From Rhynchopus sp. YZ270_cl-10 (lineage: Eukaryota; Euglenozoa; Diplonemea; Diplonemida; Diplonemidae), in NCBI GenBank assembly GCA_964035575.1, contig OZ037889.1:806001-870000 (forward strand): DNA of 64,000 nucleotides. Direction: 5' to 3'. Positions 51,389 through 61,980 of this stretch are shown piece by piece. Positions within the stretch are counted from its first letter, which is position 1. Every line of letters begins with the position of its first letter. The notes beneath the pieces were generated by a model that saw only the letters and a list, made by a program, of their open reading frames with translations, did no database searches and was not told where the DNA came from. The position numbers and the translations under genes were made by a program.

Positions 51389-52892
51389 TCAACGTTGTGG
51401 CTGTTGTGGGAGCTGTGTGGGTTGTTGAGAGGGTTGAGCAGTTTGCGGAGGGTTTTGAGCACTTGCGCCCTGCGCAGTCTGTGCAGGGGCGGCACGTGGT
51501 GCAACTGCGGGGGGAACCTCGTCCTCGAGATGCGTGTACTCGAACCTGAACCCTTCCTTCTCCGCTGTTGTCCAGTTCGTGTAGTCGAAGAAGTAATACG
51601 CGCCAGTCTCGTAGTCGTCCGTGCTCTCCGTGGGCGACGACTTCCTTTGGAACCATTGGTTCAGGTGCTTGTGGTACCTGAGGAGTGGAAGCAGTTGTGG
51701 GTGTAATTATTATTCTTAAATATTGCTTGTTTAGAGTAGGTGGTGTGTTGTGGAGTATTTTTGTTGGAAATGACAACGTCTGGAGTGCTTCATATTGAGG
51801 GATGTTTGATCTTCTTGTCTAAAGACTATCATTTTGTGGTTTTTAAAACGGGGTTAGTAGGGTTGCGACAAAAATGCAAAAACATTATTTTATTGGGGGA
51901 AATGGCTTGCTCTGAGCAAGAATGTCATACCGCCAGGACGCAAGCTTCAGCTGTCTCGCTGCGAGGTACTGCTGGTAGGAGTTCTGCTGGTAGTAGAACG
52001 CGAAGAACTGTGTGTCGTTGTCGAGTTGGCGGAACATCTCGGGCGACCCGAGCGAGGGGAGCTGCTGCTGCGGGTAGTAGTCGGGTGTGTTGTAGGGACG
52101 TCCCGAGGGCTGCCAGGGGCGCTCCGAGTCTTTAGGGGTCACAATGTTTGTGTACGACGCCTGGAGCAGACGTTCGTTGATGTGCGGTGCGTGCGGCTGC
52201 TTCTTCCTGGGTGCCTGCGTCTGCGGGACCTGCGCCGGCTGCACCATGGGCACAGCCTGAGGCGGTGACACCACTGCCTGCTGCTGTTGAAGCTGCTGCT
52301 GTTGTTGCTGCTGCAGCTGTTGCTGTTGCTGCAGCTGCTGCTGCTGTTGCTGCTGCTGTTGTTGTTGTTGCTGCTGCTGAAGCAACTGTTGCTGTTGCTG
52401 CTGCTGCTGCTGCTGCTGCTGGTAGACCCCAAACCCCCCCGGTGCTGCTGTCGTCGCAATCACCGCTGCTGCTGCCGCTGTCGTCGCCGTCGCTGTCGGT
52501 GGCGTCGGCTGCGACGGAAACGCACCCACAATCCCTGCCAGACTCGGCCCTCCCACCAAAGCGCTTGGCGATGTTGTCTGTGAAATCCCTGCCAACCCTG
52601 ATGTTGCGCTTGGAGGCATCCCCGCCAGCCCTGCGACAGAGAAGGGAGACACGGGCGACAGCGGGTCGTGCTCCATGTTGAGGCTGTCCTGCAGGCTGGC
52701 CGTCTTTGCAATGTTCTCACGGCTCTGCCACGCCCCTGCGCTGTTTGTGTTCGCGACGATGTCATCGAACTTCACGGTCTCGTCCTTCACCTCGGCCACA
52801 TCCACATCAAAGTCATCCTCCATATCGTCCATGTCGTCCATATCACCCCCCAGCAACGCCTCCTCCTTTAACTCCTCATCCGTCTTCATCAT
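51389..52892 (-). CDS. CNOT3/NOT5-like NOT-box protein, short form with polyQ
   Basis: Exon 1 (52892-51931) ends TGGCG|GTATGA; exon 2 (51677-51389) starts after CTCAG. The intron is 253 bp, phase 2; total 416 aa. The C-terminal NOT box is clear: LPSLGSPEMFRQLDNDTQFF, AFYYQQNSYQQYLAARQLKL, then after the junction WFQRKSSPTESTDDYETGAY, YFFDYTNW and GFRFEYTHLEDE. It ends in a 40-residue Gln/Pro/Ala tail. The N-terminal half is acidic (DMDDMDDMEDDFD) and then Ala/Pro-rich, with a polyQ block (about residues 157-211). The Not3 coiled-coil domain that normally starts CNOT3 is absent, and there is little room for it upstream. Expected role: scaffold of the CCR4-NOT deadenylase. TTCCCTAG sits directly before the ATG, so an upstream exon or trans-splice site is possible. 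Confidence 0.88.
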
Positions 52893-53250
52893 CTCCCCCT
52901 AGGGAAGCCCTCCCGCAACTCTATGCCGTACGCAGTGTGCACACCACACAGACACACATGTATACGTTGCTTCTGTAGGATGATAACGCTTTTGTGGGGG
53001 GAAAAATCAATTTCAATTTATATTTCATGGTAAAAATCAACATCTTTTTTTTTTTTGGCAATCACCCCATCAGAAGGGGGTCTCCATGCCTTTGAAAAGG
53101 CTATATTCTGAGAATATGCGACCATTTAAAAAAACCCCCCCTCATCCAGGAGCATAGAATCACTGAGTTATAATCGTAATTTCTATATCCCGCCATCAAA
53201 GGATACTTTACAGAATCAGAGATTTGAAGTCTATCTCCTTTTTTGGGGCG
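52893..53250. other. Short intergenic stretch
   Basis: 358 bp between the PPR-like stop and the NOT-box start. Nothing was recognised apart from a T run near 53046 and a C-rich block near 53140. Confidence 0.6.
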
Positions 53251-54756
53251 TTACGCTCCGCTGGCCTGTTGGTACCATTCCTTTCGAGACGCTGCAGCAA
53301 GGGTTTTTCTGAAGCTGGGGGGTGCAGAGGGGAGGTTTTGCACGACCCTTGCGAGGTCTTGCACCGCCTGGTAGTCACGAGATGCAGAGTACACTGAGAG
53401 GAGCTCTGTGTAGAGTTGGAAGGGGTGGGGCGAGCATGTGGACAGTGCGTCTTTGAAAGCAGCCTCAGCATGAATCACTGCAGCATCTCCTGCGCGTGTT
53501 GTAGACGTGGCCATGACCCTGAGAAACGCGATGTACGATTTAATGGTCACCTCAATCCCCTTTGCCCGCATCTTATTCAATGATTGGACAGCCTTTTCCG
53601 GGTTGAACCGATAGACCCCGATCAGTTCGGTCCATATTGTTTCACTCTCTGTGAGACCACAGTGATATGCTGTTGACAGAACCTTTTCGGCAGATCGTTC
53701 GCATGCAAGCCTTCGAGAGACCTTCATCAACGCGGCGAAGGTGAATTCAGTAGGAGCCATACGATGTGTAATCATTAGATGAACACCACGCAGTGCACGG
53801 TCCATCTTCTTGCACATCCACATCGCAGCTGCAATGCAGTTTGCATCAATTCGCACACCAATCGCCGCAAATTCGCGTAACAGAACGTACCCAGTATCCG
53901 CTTTCCCTTCCTCCACGGAATACCCCCTTCGGTTTGCGTGGCTTAACACCACCGATATGACAATTTCGGGTGAAATGTCGGACACAGAATGCACTCCCGC
54001 CGCAATGCTTGAAAGCAGATTTGCCAAAATATCTGTTACCGCTTTGGTGTTACCCCTCTGGGAGAACGGGGTCATCGCCGCGAGATATAATGGAATCGGA
54101 AGAAAGAAGGGGGAAGAAAGACGAAAGCGCGTTTGAACAGCATCTGAGTGGAGTGCTTGCATCAATCCTCTGAGGAGTGTCGTCAACCTTCTTTTTGCGG
54201 TATGCTCTACTAGACGTGACAATGTGACCCTCCCTACCCTACATTTTTGCGCACGCCCCAACGTCTCCACCTCTCTAAGCAACGCACCAACATGCGCATC
54301 ACACTCATCCCCCCTAGTTGTCTCCTTTACTACCCCTCCCCTCCGGAACAACGTACCTACCAACTCTGCCAATTCTCTGTCCTCCATTTCTTGGTCAATC
54401 TTTTGATCCATTTTTTCTTTCCCCAATGCAGAGGTCGCAGCCTGCGTAAGAGAAATGGTCTTGAGGAGTAGACCTAGCCCGTCGGGGTCTACATCCGGTG
54501 TATCATCGGTGTTGTCTGGAGTGTCGTCAAGGTCGACCCCGTCCACGCTCTGCACCACAGAGGCTAGGAAGGTTTGATTGATGGGTGGCTGTGCATGGGA
54601 TGGTGTGATATCTGCCTTCACAGTCTCTAGACCAAGCATTGCCTGTTTCAAACCGAACGCCCCACCGTCGGACTTCTGTCGTAGGCATCGCGACGATGCT
54701 GCAGACAAGTGTGCACCTCTCTGGATCTTCCGTTGTATGGTTCTCACCCGGTTCAT
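53251..54756 (-). CDS. PPR-like helical-repeat protein, probably organellar
   Basis: Intact frame; start chosen at MNRVRTIQRKIQRG (54756), 501 residues, because it gives a basic, Ser/Ala/Arg-rich presequence; an in-frame ATG at 54861 would add 35 low-complexity residues. Residues about 80-120 are Asp-rich (DLDDTPDNTDDTPDVDPDG). The C-terminal two thirds is all-helical with repeated PPR-like turns: GVRIDANCIAAAMWMCKKMD, MAPTEFTFAALMKVSRRLAC, GLTESETIWTELIGVYRFN, GIEVTIKSYIAFLRVMATS, HPFQLYTELLSVYSASRDYQ. These match the pattern of pentatricopeptide repeats, which bind organelle RNA. The number of repeats is small and the fit is by eye, so a general helical-repeat protein is the alternative. 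Confidence 0.75.
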   Translation of the reverse strand: MNRVRTIQRKIQRGAHLSAASSRCLRQKSDGGAFGLKQAMLGLETVKADITPSHAQPPINQTFLASVVQSVDGVDLDDTPDNTDDTPDVDPDGLGLLLKTISLTQAATSALGKEKMDQKIDQEMEDRELAELVGTLFRRGGVVKETTRGDECDAHVGALLREVETLGRAQKCRVGRVTLSRLVEHTAKRRLTTLLRGLMQALHSDAVQTRFRLSSPFFLPIPLYLAAMTPFSQRGNTKAVTDILANLLSSIAAGVHSVSDISPEIVISVVLSHANRRGYSVEEGKADTGYVLLREFAAIGVRIDANCIAAAMWMCKKMDRALRGVHLMITHRMAPTEFTFAALMKVSRRLACERSAEKVLSTAYHCGLTESETIWTELIGVYRFNPEKAVQSLNKMRAKGIEVTIKSYIAFLRVMATSTTRAGDAAVIHAEAAFKDALSTCSPHPFQLYTELLSVYSASRDYQAVQDLARVVQNLPSAPPSFRKTLAAASRKEWYQQASGA

Positions 54757-55133
54757 CTCCCCCTCAGAGGGCAGGGTGGTTTCATGTCTGGTGGGTGGGT
54801 GGGTGGGTGGGTGGTGAGGGATAGATGAGGAGGTAGAGGTAAAAACCCGAGTTTTCATCAAAGGCTTTAATCTTGGAGGGGAGGAGGGAGGTGAAAAAAA
54901 AGGATTGCTTTATTTTGGTTTCTATTCCAAGGGTTAGAGGTTTTGTTTTGTTCAAATCATACAAGAGAAAAAAATCGGAGTAATTTTTTTTGTATGGCGA
55001 GATGCGGATAGGCTAAAAGAATGAGATTTTTTTTTGCTTTTTTTTCCAATGGAAAAAAAACACAAAGGGGATCAGAGCGGGAATGGGAAATCTCCTTTTC
55101 GATACTGAAGGACATTTCTTTTCTCTGTTATGT

Positions 55134-55388
55134 TCACTGATGTGCAGCAACCACCGACCGCTGCTTCATGGCACCCCTTCGGTCGACTGAATGAGCGTCG
55201 ATTTCCGTGTCCTCAGCCTCTCCTATGCTTGTCATGGCCTTGAGGTGCTTCATCCCTGCTGCGCGCTGAAGTTCCTTCCACTCTTTCCGCATAAAATAAA
55301 ACAACGTACCGAACACAAGCGTCCAGAACACAGCCATCACATAGGTCATTGCGTCGTACCCTTCGTCCATTTCTTCAATATGAGACAT
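55134..55388 (-). CDS. Small one-pass membrane protein, 84 aa
   Basis: MSHIEEMDEGYDAMTY, one membrane segment (VMAVFWTLVFGTLFYFM), then a basic RKEWKELQ stretch and a polar tail. That is the layout of small inner-membrane subunits, but I recognise no family. TTATCTTATACAG ends 14 bp upstream of the ATG, so an acceptor is likely. If a cis intron ends there, a first exon MGEICYGFS (55525-55497, ending AAG|GTCAGT) would join in frame and add about 15 residues. Confidence 0.6.
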   Translation of the reverse strand: MSHIEEMDEGYDAMTYVMAVFWTLVFGTLFYFMRKEWKELQRAAGMKHLKAMTSIGEAEDTEIDAHSVDRRGAMKQRSVVAAHQ

Positions 55389-55642
55389 TACCCACCCCTT
55401 TCTGTATAAGATAAGGTTAAGAAACAGAGTTGGCTTCTTGAGAGGCGGTGTGCATGTGGTCCTCATGGAACACAAATGAACACTTTGAACACTGACCTTG
55501 AAAAGCCATAACAGATCTCACCCATGGGCCATGAGAGAGGGGGAGAAAAACAAATTTAAGGGGGGGAGATTGGGTTGATCCTCTTTGCTCATTGAGCACA
55601 GTATTTTGTCTACATCACGTCGTCCTACCCCCTACCCACCCT

Positions 55643-56626
55643 TTATTCCACCTTCCCCCGCTTCGCCACGAAGAGAAGGGTCTTTGCGTCCAGCTCCCAG
55701 TCCTTTTCCTCCGTCATCATTCCCTTCTCGACCAGCCGATCCTTCACTGCCGATGTAAAGGAATCAATCCACTCTGGGTCGTCTTTAAACTCATGAATGC
55801 AGGGACCATATAGTGCTTCAACCCATGGCCCTATTGGTGGGGTAATGGTGCAGCCGCCTGCGAATTTTGTGGTGCTGACCACTGAGAGACCACTCTTTTC
55901 TGCGATTTCGTTGATCTCTTTGAGAGTTGGAGAATAAAAAGCTGACAACAACTCTGCACTAAGCTTCAACCCCTTATGCGCTACCGCCTCATGACAGGAC
56001 TGCATAACCGACTTAAACGCCCCCTTCCCCCACGACACCATCGCCACCACACCCCCTTCACGCACCGCACCCTTCAGACACTCTATCTGCGCAGTCGCAT
56101 CGTCTCCTGCCTCATACAAAGTGTCAATCGACACAGCCATGTCGTATATTCCTTCCTCTATGGAAAGATCAGCCTCCCCCACCCCGGGTACCGTTCTTTG
56201 CAAAAAGGTGACTGTCTTAGCAATATAGGGAGAAGAGGCATCCTTCAGGATATTTCCATTTGCGACAATGTTTGCATCCGGGTGAACGCAATCTATAGTG
56301 CAGTTTGTCGAAATGTTTGTTACAAAGGATTCGACGGTGTTCAACGTTTCTAAGCTGATAGCGCTGTTTGCGGTGAAAAGAATTTTGGTAGGGGGTGTTG
56401 GCATTAAGTTTGATGGTGTTGTGTTGGGTTTGGTCTGAGCGGTAGGGAGCGATGCCTCTTCCTCTCCCGCTACAGTGTCCAAAAGCAGTGGTGTCAGCGT
56501 CGCAAAAAGGCATTCTGCACGGACACTCTGCAGCAGACCCCTGCTGATCTCGTGTAGTGCACGCCGTTTGACGTTCTTCACAAGAACGCCTACATCTGAT
56601 GCATCACGCTTTCTCTTTTCTGGCAT
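55643..56626 (-). CDS. Class I methyltransferase-like protein
   Basis: Intact 327-codon frame starting MPEKRKRDASD, a basic N-terminus. The middle reads as the later strands of a SAM methyltransferase fold: KTVTFLQRTVPG, IYDMAVSIDTLYEAGDDATA (the usual motif-IV position), then AVREGGVVAMVSWGKG (motif VI style) and a C-terminal DWELDAKTLLFVAKRGK strand. The first glycine motif is weak (TKILFTANSAISLETL), so SAM binding is not certain. It resembles Methyltransf_11/25-type proteins; the substrate is unknown. Compact neighbours (about 170 bp to the small membrane-protein gene region) suggest shared transcription. Confidence 0.7.
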   Translation of the reverse strand: MPEKRKRDASDVGVLVKNVKRRALHEISRGLLQSVRAECLFATLTPLLLDTVAGEEEASLPTAQTKPNTTPSNLMPTPPTKILFTANSAISLETLNTVESFVTNISTNCTIDCVHPDANIVANGNILKDASSPYIAKTVTFLQRTVPGVGEADLSIEEGIYDMAVSIDTLYEAGDDATAQIECLKGAVREGGVVAMVSWGKGAFKSVMQSCHEAVAHKGLKLSAELLSAFYSPTLKEINEIAEKSGLSVVSTTKFAGGCTITPPIGPWVEALYGPCIHEFKDDPEWIDSFTSAVKDRLVEKGMMTEEKDWELDAKTLLFVAKRGKVE

Positions 56627-57922
56627 TGTATAAGAAAAACAACGTTACTAATATAACGTTCTATTCGTCTCTGTTCAGAGACCTGCCCAAAAGGGGGATT
56701 AGGGGTGGAAGAGAGAGAGAGAGAGGGGTTGTAGTGGGTTGCAGATATCTACAAAACTAAACCAACATTTTGCCACTTGGTTTGTCCTCACCTAATCTAC
56801 TACTGAGTCTTTTTTTCGTTGACCGCAGCAAATACCAGGGGGGTGCTTCACAAGAACACACATCCCCCTATAGCTTAGAGTGATGCCAAGGAATACACCC
56901 CTTTCTACGCTATGGGATGGGAGGTTCGTAAGGAGCCCTTACAAAAAGGGTGAGGTGGATGTCGATGTGAGGAAGTGTGTCTTTACGTGCAGGAAACGTC
57001 AGGTTTGAGAAGTTCGAACATGAAGTACTGGAGTTAAAAAGTTTAACCTCCCCCTTCTTTTTTTTTTTTCTGAGACAAAAAAAGAATACGTATTCCCCTC
57101 CTATTGCGGGGAGGCCCAGCCTATTTACCCCCACTTTTGATGTATGTTTTTGCTTTGTGCTTTTTTCCCTGAAAAAAAGATGCCTTTTTTTTTTTGGAAA
57201 AATAGTGTAGGTTGCCTTTGTGCAAATTTCCACCTTTTTTTTCTTTTTGCCGAGGCCAGTTTTGCTATGGTAGGGGTGAAAAGAAGGAGAGGGAGAAAAA
57301 AAAAATGAATGACAATGGCTCATCGTGTCTGAGCACATCATCCAAAAGAAAAGGACTGTGTGTTTGTGAGGTATTTTTTTTGTCTTGTATATTTCACACA
57401 CCCTTTTTAGCATTGCAACCTTTTTTTTTTCCCCCACCTTTTTTCCTTTCATTTTTTTTCAATGGCGTCAAGGAAAACCTACACGAGAGCCACTCAATAA
57501 TAATAAAAAATCAAAAAAAAATCCACAACTAACCGACAGCAAAACTCACAACCTTGAAACAAAACACAAAAAAAAGGGAAGGCAAACTTGAATGATGGAT
57601 GTGAATTTCATCCATCATGCAAAAGACAGGGCCCAATGGTTATATTTTTGCAAAGGTAACGACGACGAACGCAATAAAGGTGGAGGGAAAAGCAGGAAAA
57701 GCTATTGAAGGAGCAGCTGTGTCTAAACAGATCCTATCCCCCAGCTTTTTCGCTAATTGGCTGTTGCTTTTTTTTGGGTTAGTAAAAAAATACTGCAGCC
57801 CATCACCACCATATGCGCTATTTTCCTTTTGACCCCCTCAGCGTTTTTTTTGTTGACCAAAAAAAGAAAAAAAAAAAAAGAAGAAAAAAAAAAGAGGAAA
57901 AAGAACAAAAAATGCAGGGAAA

Positions 57923-59381
57923 CTACTGCGTCTTGCATTCCTTCTGATCACCACCCGGTGCGGCTCCCTCGCCGTCCTCATCATCGTCGTCGTCGTCTCC
58001 CGCGAAGTCGTCGTAGTTCTGTGAAGAGAAAATAAAGTGGAGTCGAAAGTGCTCAATCAATGGATGAAGTCATCTTTAACTAAGACGCAAAAGTTGAAAA
58101 ATTTTCACTCCCCTGTCTGGGGTGTGCCTGAGAGAATAATGACCAACCTTAAAAACCTAAACGCAGAGTGCTAAGGAATTCACCCTCACCAAGTGTATAG
58201 TTAATGCTCAAAGAAGGGGGTTTGCATACCAGCCCAAGGTAGGACGCAGCGGCCTCACCCGTGAACCATGCCACACCACGCGGGATGAGCCTGTCTGTGA
58301 AGCAGCACCCTGCACTGTAGTCTGCCTGCATCTTCTCAGCCATCTCCTCTGTCATGTCCTCGTCCGCCGCGTACGGGGGGGTGAAGAACTTGAAGAACGA
58401 GTCCACCGACACCACCTTGTTCACAACACGGTGGCCCTTTCCGGTCTTCGACTGCTGACGCTTCTTCTTGGTCTTCACGGTGGGGTTCTGGCCCTCATTC
58501 CACGAGATCTTGCAGCTGTAGGATTTGAAAAAGGATTGTTAGAAAAGAATTTGACTTGAAATACAAAACCCTCTCATGACAGTGCACATTACGGTACAAT
58601 GACCACACCGCGTGGACCCCCAACCATGCGGTCCTACATCCATTTTGCAATTTACAAAAATTGCCGTCTTTTTTAGTCATTCTATGACTACACTTCACAC
58701 CACCTGAGTCATCTCTAAGCAAAAACTCTCCTAAGGACATTAAATCACATCAATTGACATTAACAAAACATACCCCTCTGCCTTCTGGATCATGATCTCA
58801 CCATCGTCCTCGTCAAGCTGTGTGATGTACTTTTTGGTGAGCGTCTCTTCCGAGAAGAATGCGTTCTTCTCGAAGGTGAAGCGGAGCTCGAAGCCCTCTT
58901 CCTCGGAGAGTTTGTGCTTGGTGATGTTCACGAGGTGTGCAAGGATCTCTTCGTCCTGTTCTTCGATGAGCTGGCCAAGCTCGGCCTCGTTCTGCATGGC
59001 GGTGAGCCAGAACTGTGGGATACCCTTCTCAGCGTCCTCCTGGACCTCAGCGGCCTCGGGCTTCTCCACCTCCTCGTCGTCGTCGAGCACCTCGACCTTG
59101 CTCTCTTCGGGCTCCTCAGCAACGTCCGCACCCTTCTTGATCTCCTCCTCCGTGGGCTCGCGTGTCCCCATCACAATCTCGGCACGCTTCTCGTAGAGGG
59201 GGTCCAGCTGGGCGTCAAACTTCTCGGTGATCTTGCTCTTTTCCTGGCACATCTTCAAAAAAAGCTCCTGGTACTTCGCCTGAATGCTCTGCAGGGCAAG
59301 AACGTTCTCGCGAACTCCATCAGGCAGCTCCACAACTGCCTCCAAGTACATCGTGGTCTTCAATGATTCGGCGGATGCCAT
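57923..59381 (-). CDS. NAP1: Nucleosome assembly protein NAP1 with C-terminal CaaX box
   Basis: Three exons: 59381-58774, 58515-58230 and 58018-57923. Donors are GG|GTATGT and CTG|GTATGC; acceptors are TACAG and TTCACAG; total 329 aa. The NAP fold is unmistakable: ELFLKMCQEKSKITEKFDAQ, LDPLYEKRAEIV, GIPQFWLTAMQNEAELGQLI, HKLSEEEGFELRFTFEKNAF, then CKISWNEGQNPTVKTKKKRQ, SFFKFFTPP, DRLIPRGVAWFTGEAA. Exon 3 gives the acidic tail (FAGDDDDDDEDGEG) and ends KECKTQ, a CaaX prenylation box like the CKQQ of animal NAP1L1. Histone H2A/H2B chaperone. Intron 1 holds a repeat A copy. A strong acceptor (CTTCTTTACAG) lies about 35 bp before the ATG, fitting a 5'-UTR intron or trans-splicing. Confidence 0.95.
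58556..58647 (+). repeat. Dispersed repeat A inside NAP1 intron 1
   Basis: TTGAAATACAAAACCCTCTC, ATGACAGTGCACATTACGGT, CCAACCATGCGGTCCTACAT, CCATTTTGC. It occupies about a third of the 258-bp intron. Confidence 0.8.
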
Positions 59382-59465
59382 TTTTGAAGGGAAAAAAGTG
59401 TGTTGTGTTGATGACTGTAAAGAAGAGTAGTTGAAGCATGAAAACAGACCGATCAATCAAATCAG

Positions 59466-59547
59466 TACCTTGGCCCATGACTGGATGTAGGGGTGGACCC
59501 CCAACATGCAGTCCTACATCCATTTTGGTAGGTTGACATCTGATATG
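59466..59547 (+). repeat. Repeat A, 3' part
   Basis: TACCTTGGCCCATGACTGGA, GGTGGACCCCCAACATGCAG, TCCTACATCCATTTTGGTAG, GTTGACATCTGATA. 85 bp upstream of the NAP1 ATG. Confidence 0.65.
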
Positions 59548-59907
59548 TGCTACCCCCGCTTATATTGGAAAGTGTAGCTGGGGATCAAAAGAGGGAGGGA
59601 GGGAAAGGGGGGAGATTTTTTTTAATAGACTATCTTCAGTTGTTTGTTTGCGTTGGTTATTTTCCCCTTCCCGTTCCCTTTTTCCCTGGTTTGAGGAGTT
59701 TTTTTTTTTTTTTGTGTGTTTTCTTTTTATTAAAATCCACCTGAAAAAGGAGGGAGGAAAAAAAAAAAAGGAAAGTTTGCAAAAGATGCAAAATGAATCT
59801 CATTTTGGTATACATTGCGAGAGATTATTGAGGGGAAAAAGAGAATTTAGTGTTACTGAAGGAGGGTGTATTCACACTTCTTGCGCACTTTTTTTTTGCA
59901 CACCCAT

Positions 59908-61897
59908 GGGAAGGTATATAAAACATTTTGGCGGACAATTTCCGCATAATTTTTTGGAGGCGGGGGGGTGGGGGGGGGGGGGGGGGTCGGACATTTTTTT
60001 TTTTTTCTTTTTTTTTTCCCGCTGGTTTTTGGGCGACATGACGTGGATTCGTGACCCAAAACACAGTTTTTTGGCATTTCCGGAATCCGTCCAGAAAGTG
60101 GTGGGGTCGATGTTGAAAATTGGACAATTTTTTGACCACTTAAATTTTTGAAAATATGAGCCCGGTCACTAATTGGTGGGCCCATTTTCGGCCAACAAAT
60201 ACTGCTGAAATCGAAAAATTTCCCCTGGAAAAACAGTGGGTTTTCAGCCCGAAAACATACCGCGATTGGCATTTCCGGAATCTCTCCGCGCTGTGGTGGG
60301 GTCAATTTGCCGAAATGGCCAAGTTCTTGGTTTTGGTCAAAATGAGTGTAAGGTAAAGGGGCCAAGGTAAATCCCACATTACCCAGATTTTCTCTCCCTG
60401 ATGCTGAAACCATGAAAATACGCGAAAACACTGGCATTTGCATTTTCGGAATCCGTCCATTGTGTGGTGTCAATTTGCCGAAATGGACGAGTTTTTATAA
60501 ATCTTTGGTCAAAATCGTGTACAACCCCGGTGAAAAAACCCAAAATGTCCGCAATTTTCAGACCAAAAAAAAAAAAAAAAAAAAAAAAAATGTCCGCCAA
60601 AAATCTGGTCCGTGGGGGGGTGGGGGGTAGGGGAGGGTCACTGCACGTTAAATCTCTCGATAAATGCGATTTTTCCGATTTTGATCCTCAGAACCGCAGA
60701 AGTCCCCGAAAACTATACCAAACCACCTAGGGGACCCAAAAAACGCACCAGCGACCCAGTTTTGACACAGAAACACTCAGATGATGCCTGAAATGCAATT
60801 TTAAAAGAGTGCCTACAGAACTTGTACCTGCCCACCCCCGTAGATAGAGCAACTCACGCATCCATCACGCCTCAGTGTGGGCCAGGGGCCAGAAAAGCCC
60901 CCAAAGCCACATATTTTCACCCCAGAACCTATCCCGAGGGGTACCCAGGCTGTTTCGGGGTGTTTAGAGGGACTTGGTGGTTGGTGGAACTTAGAACCAT
61001 GTTTCAAAAAGGGTACAAGTACTGTGCCAAGGGTTTGCCCTCTCAAGGGACCAAGTACTTGTACCCTTTTTGAAACATGGTTCTAAGTTCCACCAAGTCC
61101 CTCTAAACACCCCGAAACAGCCTGGGTACCCCTCGGGATAGGTTCTGGGGTGAAAATATGTGGCTTTGGGGGCTTTTCTGGCCCCTGGCCCACACTGAGG
61201 CGTGATGGATGCGTGAGTTGGTCTATCTACAGGGGGGGTGGGCAAGGTACAAGTTGGTGGTCACTTTTAAAAAATGCAAAAAAGTCGCTCAGAAGTGGTC
61301 AAAAGTGCCCAAAACCGGGCGGAATTCGATTTTTGGGGTCCAAATGGGCCTATGGTGTGGTTTTTTTGACCTCAGGGGGTATTTTTTGATTTATTGCCTA
61401 CTTCACGTTTTTTGACGGCTTCAGATACCTTAGGGTGGGAAAACCCTTGGTACCAGGTGCGTGACACTTTTTGAAACATGGTTCTAAGTTCCACCAAGTC
61501 CCTCTAAACACCCCGAAACAGCCTGGGTACCCCTCGGGATATGTTCTGGGGTGAAAATATGTGGCTTTGGGGGCTTTTCTGGCCCCTGGCCCACACTGAG
61601 GCGTGATGAATGTGTGATTTGCTCTATCTACGGGGGTGGGCAGGTACAAGTTCTGTAGGCATTTTTTTAAAATTGCATTTCAGGCATCATCTGAGTATTT
61701 CTGTGTCAAAACTGGGGCGCTGGTGCGTTTTTTGGGTCCCCTAGGTGGTTTGGTATAGTTTTCGGGGACTTCTGCGGTTCTGAGGATCAAAATCGGAAAA
61801 ATCGCATTTATCGAGAGATTTAACGTGCAGTGACCCTCCCCTAGGGGTGGGGGGGGGTCGGACAATGTCCGCCAAAATGTTTTATATACCTTCCCCA
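59908..61897. mobile_element. 2 kb foldback transposon with nested inverted arms
   Basis: Outer ends GGGAAGGTATATAAAACATT, TTGGCGGACA and the inverse TGTCCGCCAA, AATGTTTTATATACCTTCCC, with CAT on both sides. Inside, 60640-61040 is followed by an inverted copy (61050-61260) forming a near-perfect hairpin centred near 61045, and again by an inverted copy (61460-61850). The shared core includes GGGGCCAGAAAAGCCCCCAA, ATCCCGAGGGGTACCCAGGC and GGGACTTGGTGG. No transposase frame; resembles FB/Galileo-style foldback elements. Confidence 0.8.
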
Positions 61898-61922
61898 TTC
61901 AGCTGCACCAAGAATTGTTATT

Positions 61923-61980
61923 TTATGCATTCACCTCCGACCGACCCATATATGATGCCAGCCCTGGATGAAAGCACAAA
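61923..61980 (+). repeat. Dispersed repeat C, diverged copy
   Basis: TTATGCATTCACCTCCGACC, GACCCATATATGATGCCAGC, CCTGGATGAAAGCACAAA. Starts 26 bp beyond the end of the foldback. Confidence 0.7.

Noticed and set aside
52187-52681. Plus-strand frames rich in Leu or Ala over the NOT-box gene
   Set aside because: Shadows of the CAG/CTG polyQ block; the minus strand carries the NOT box.
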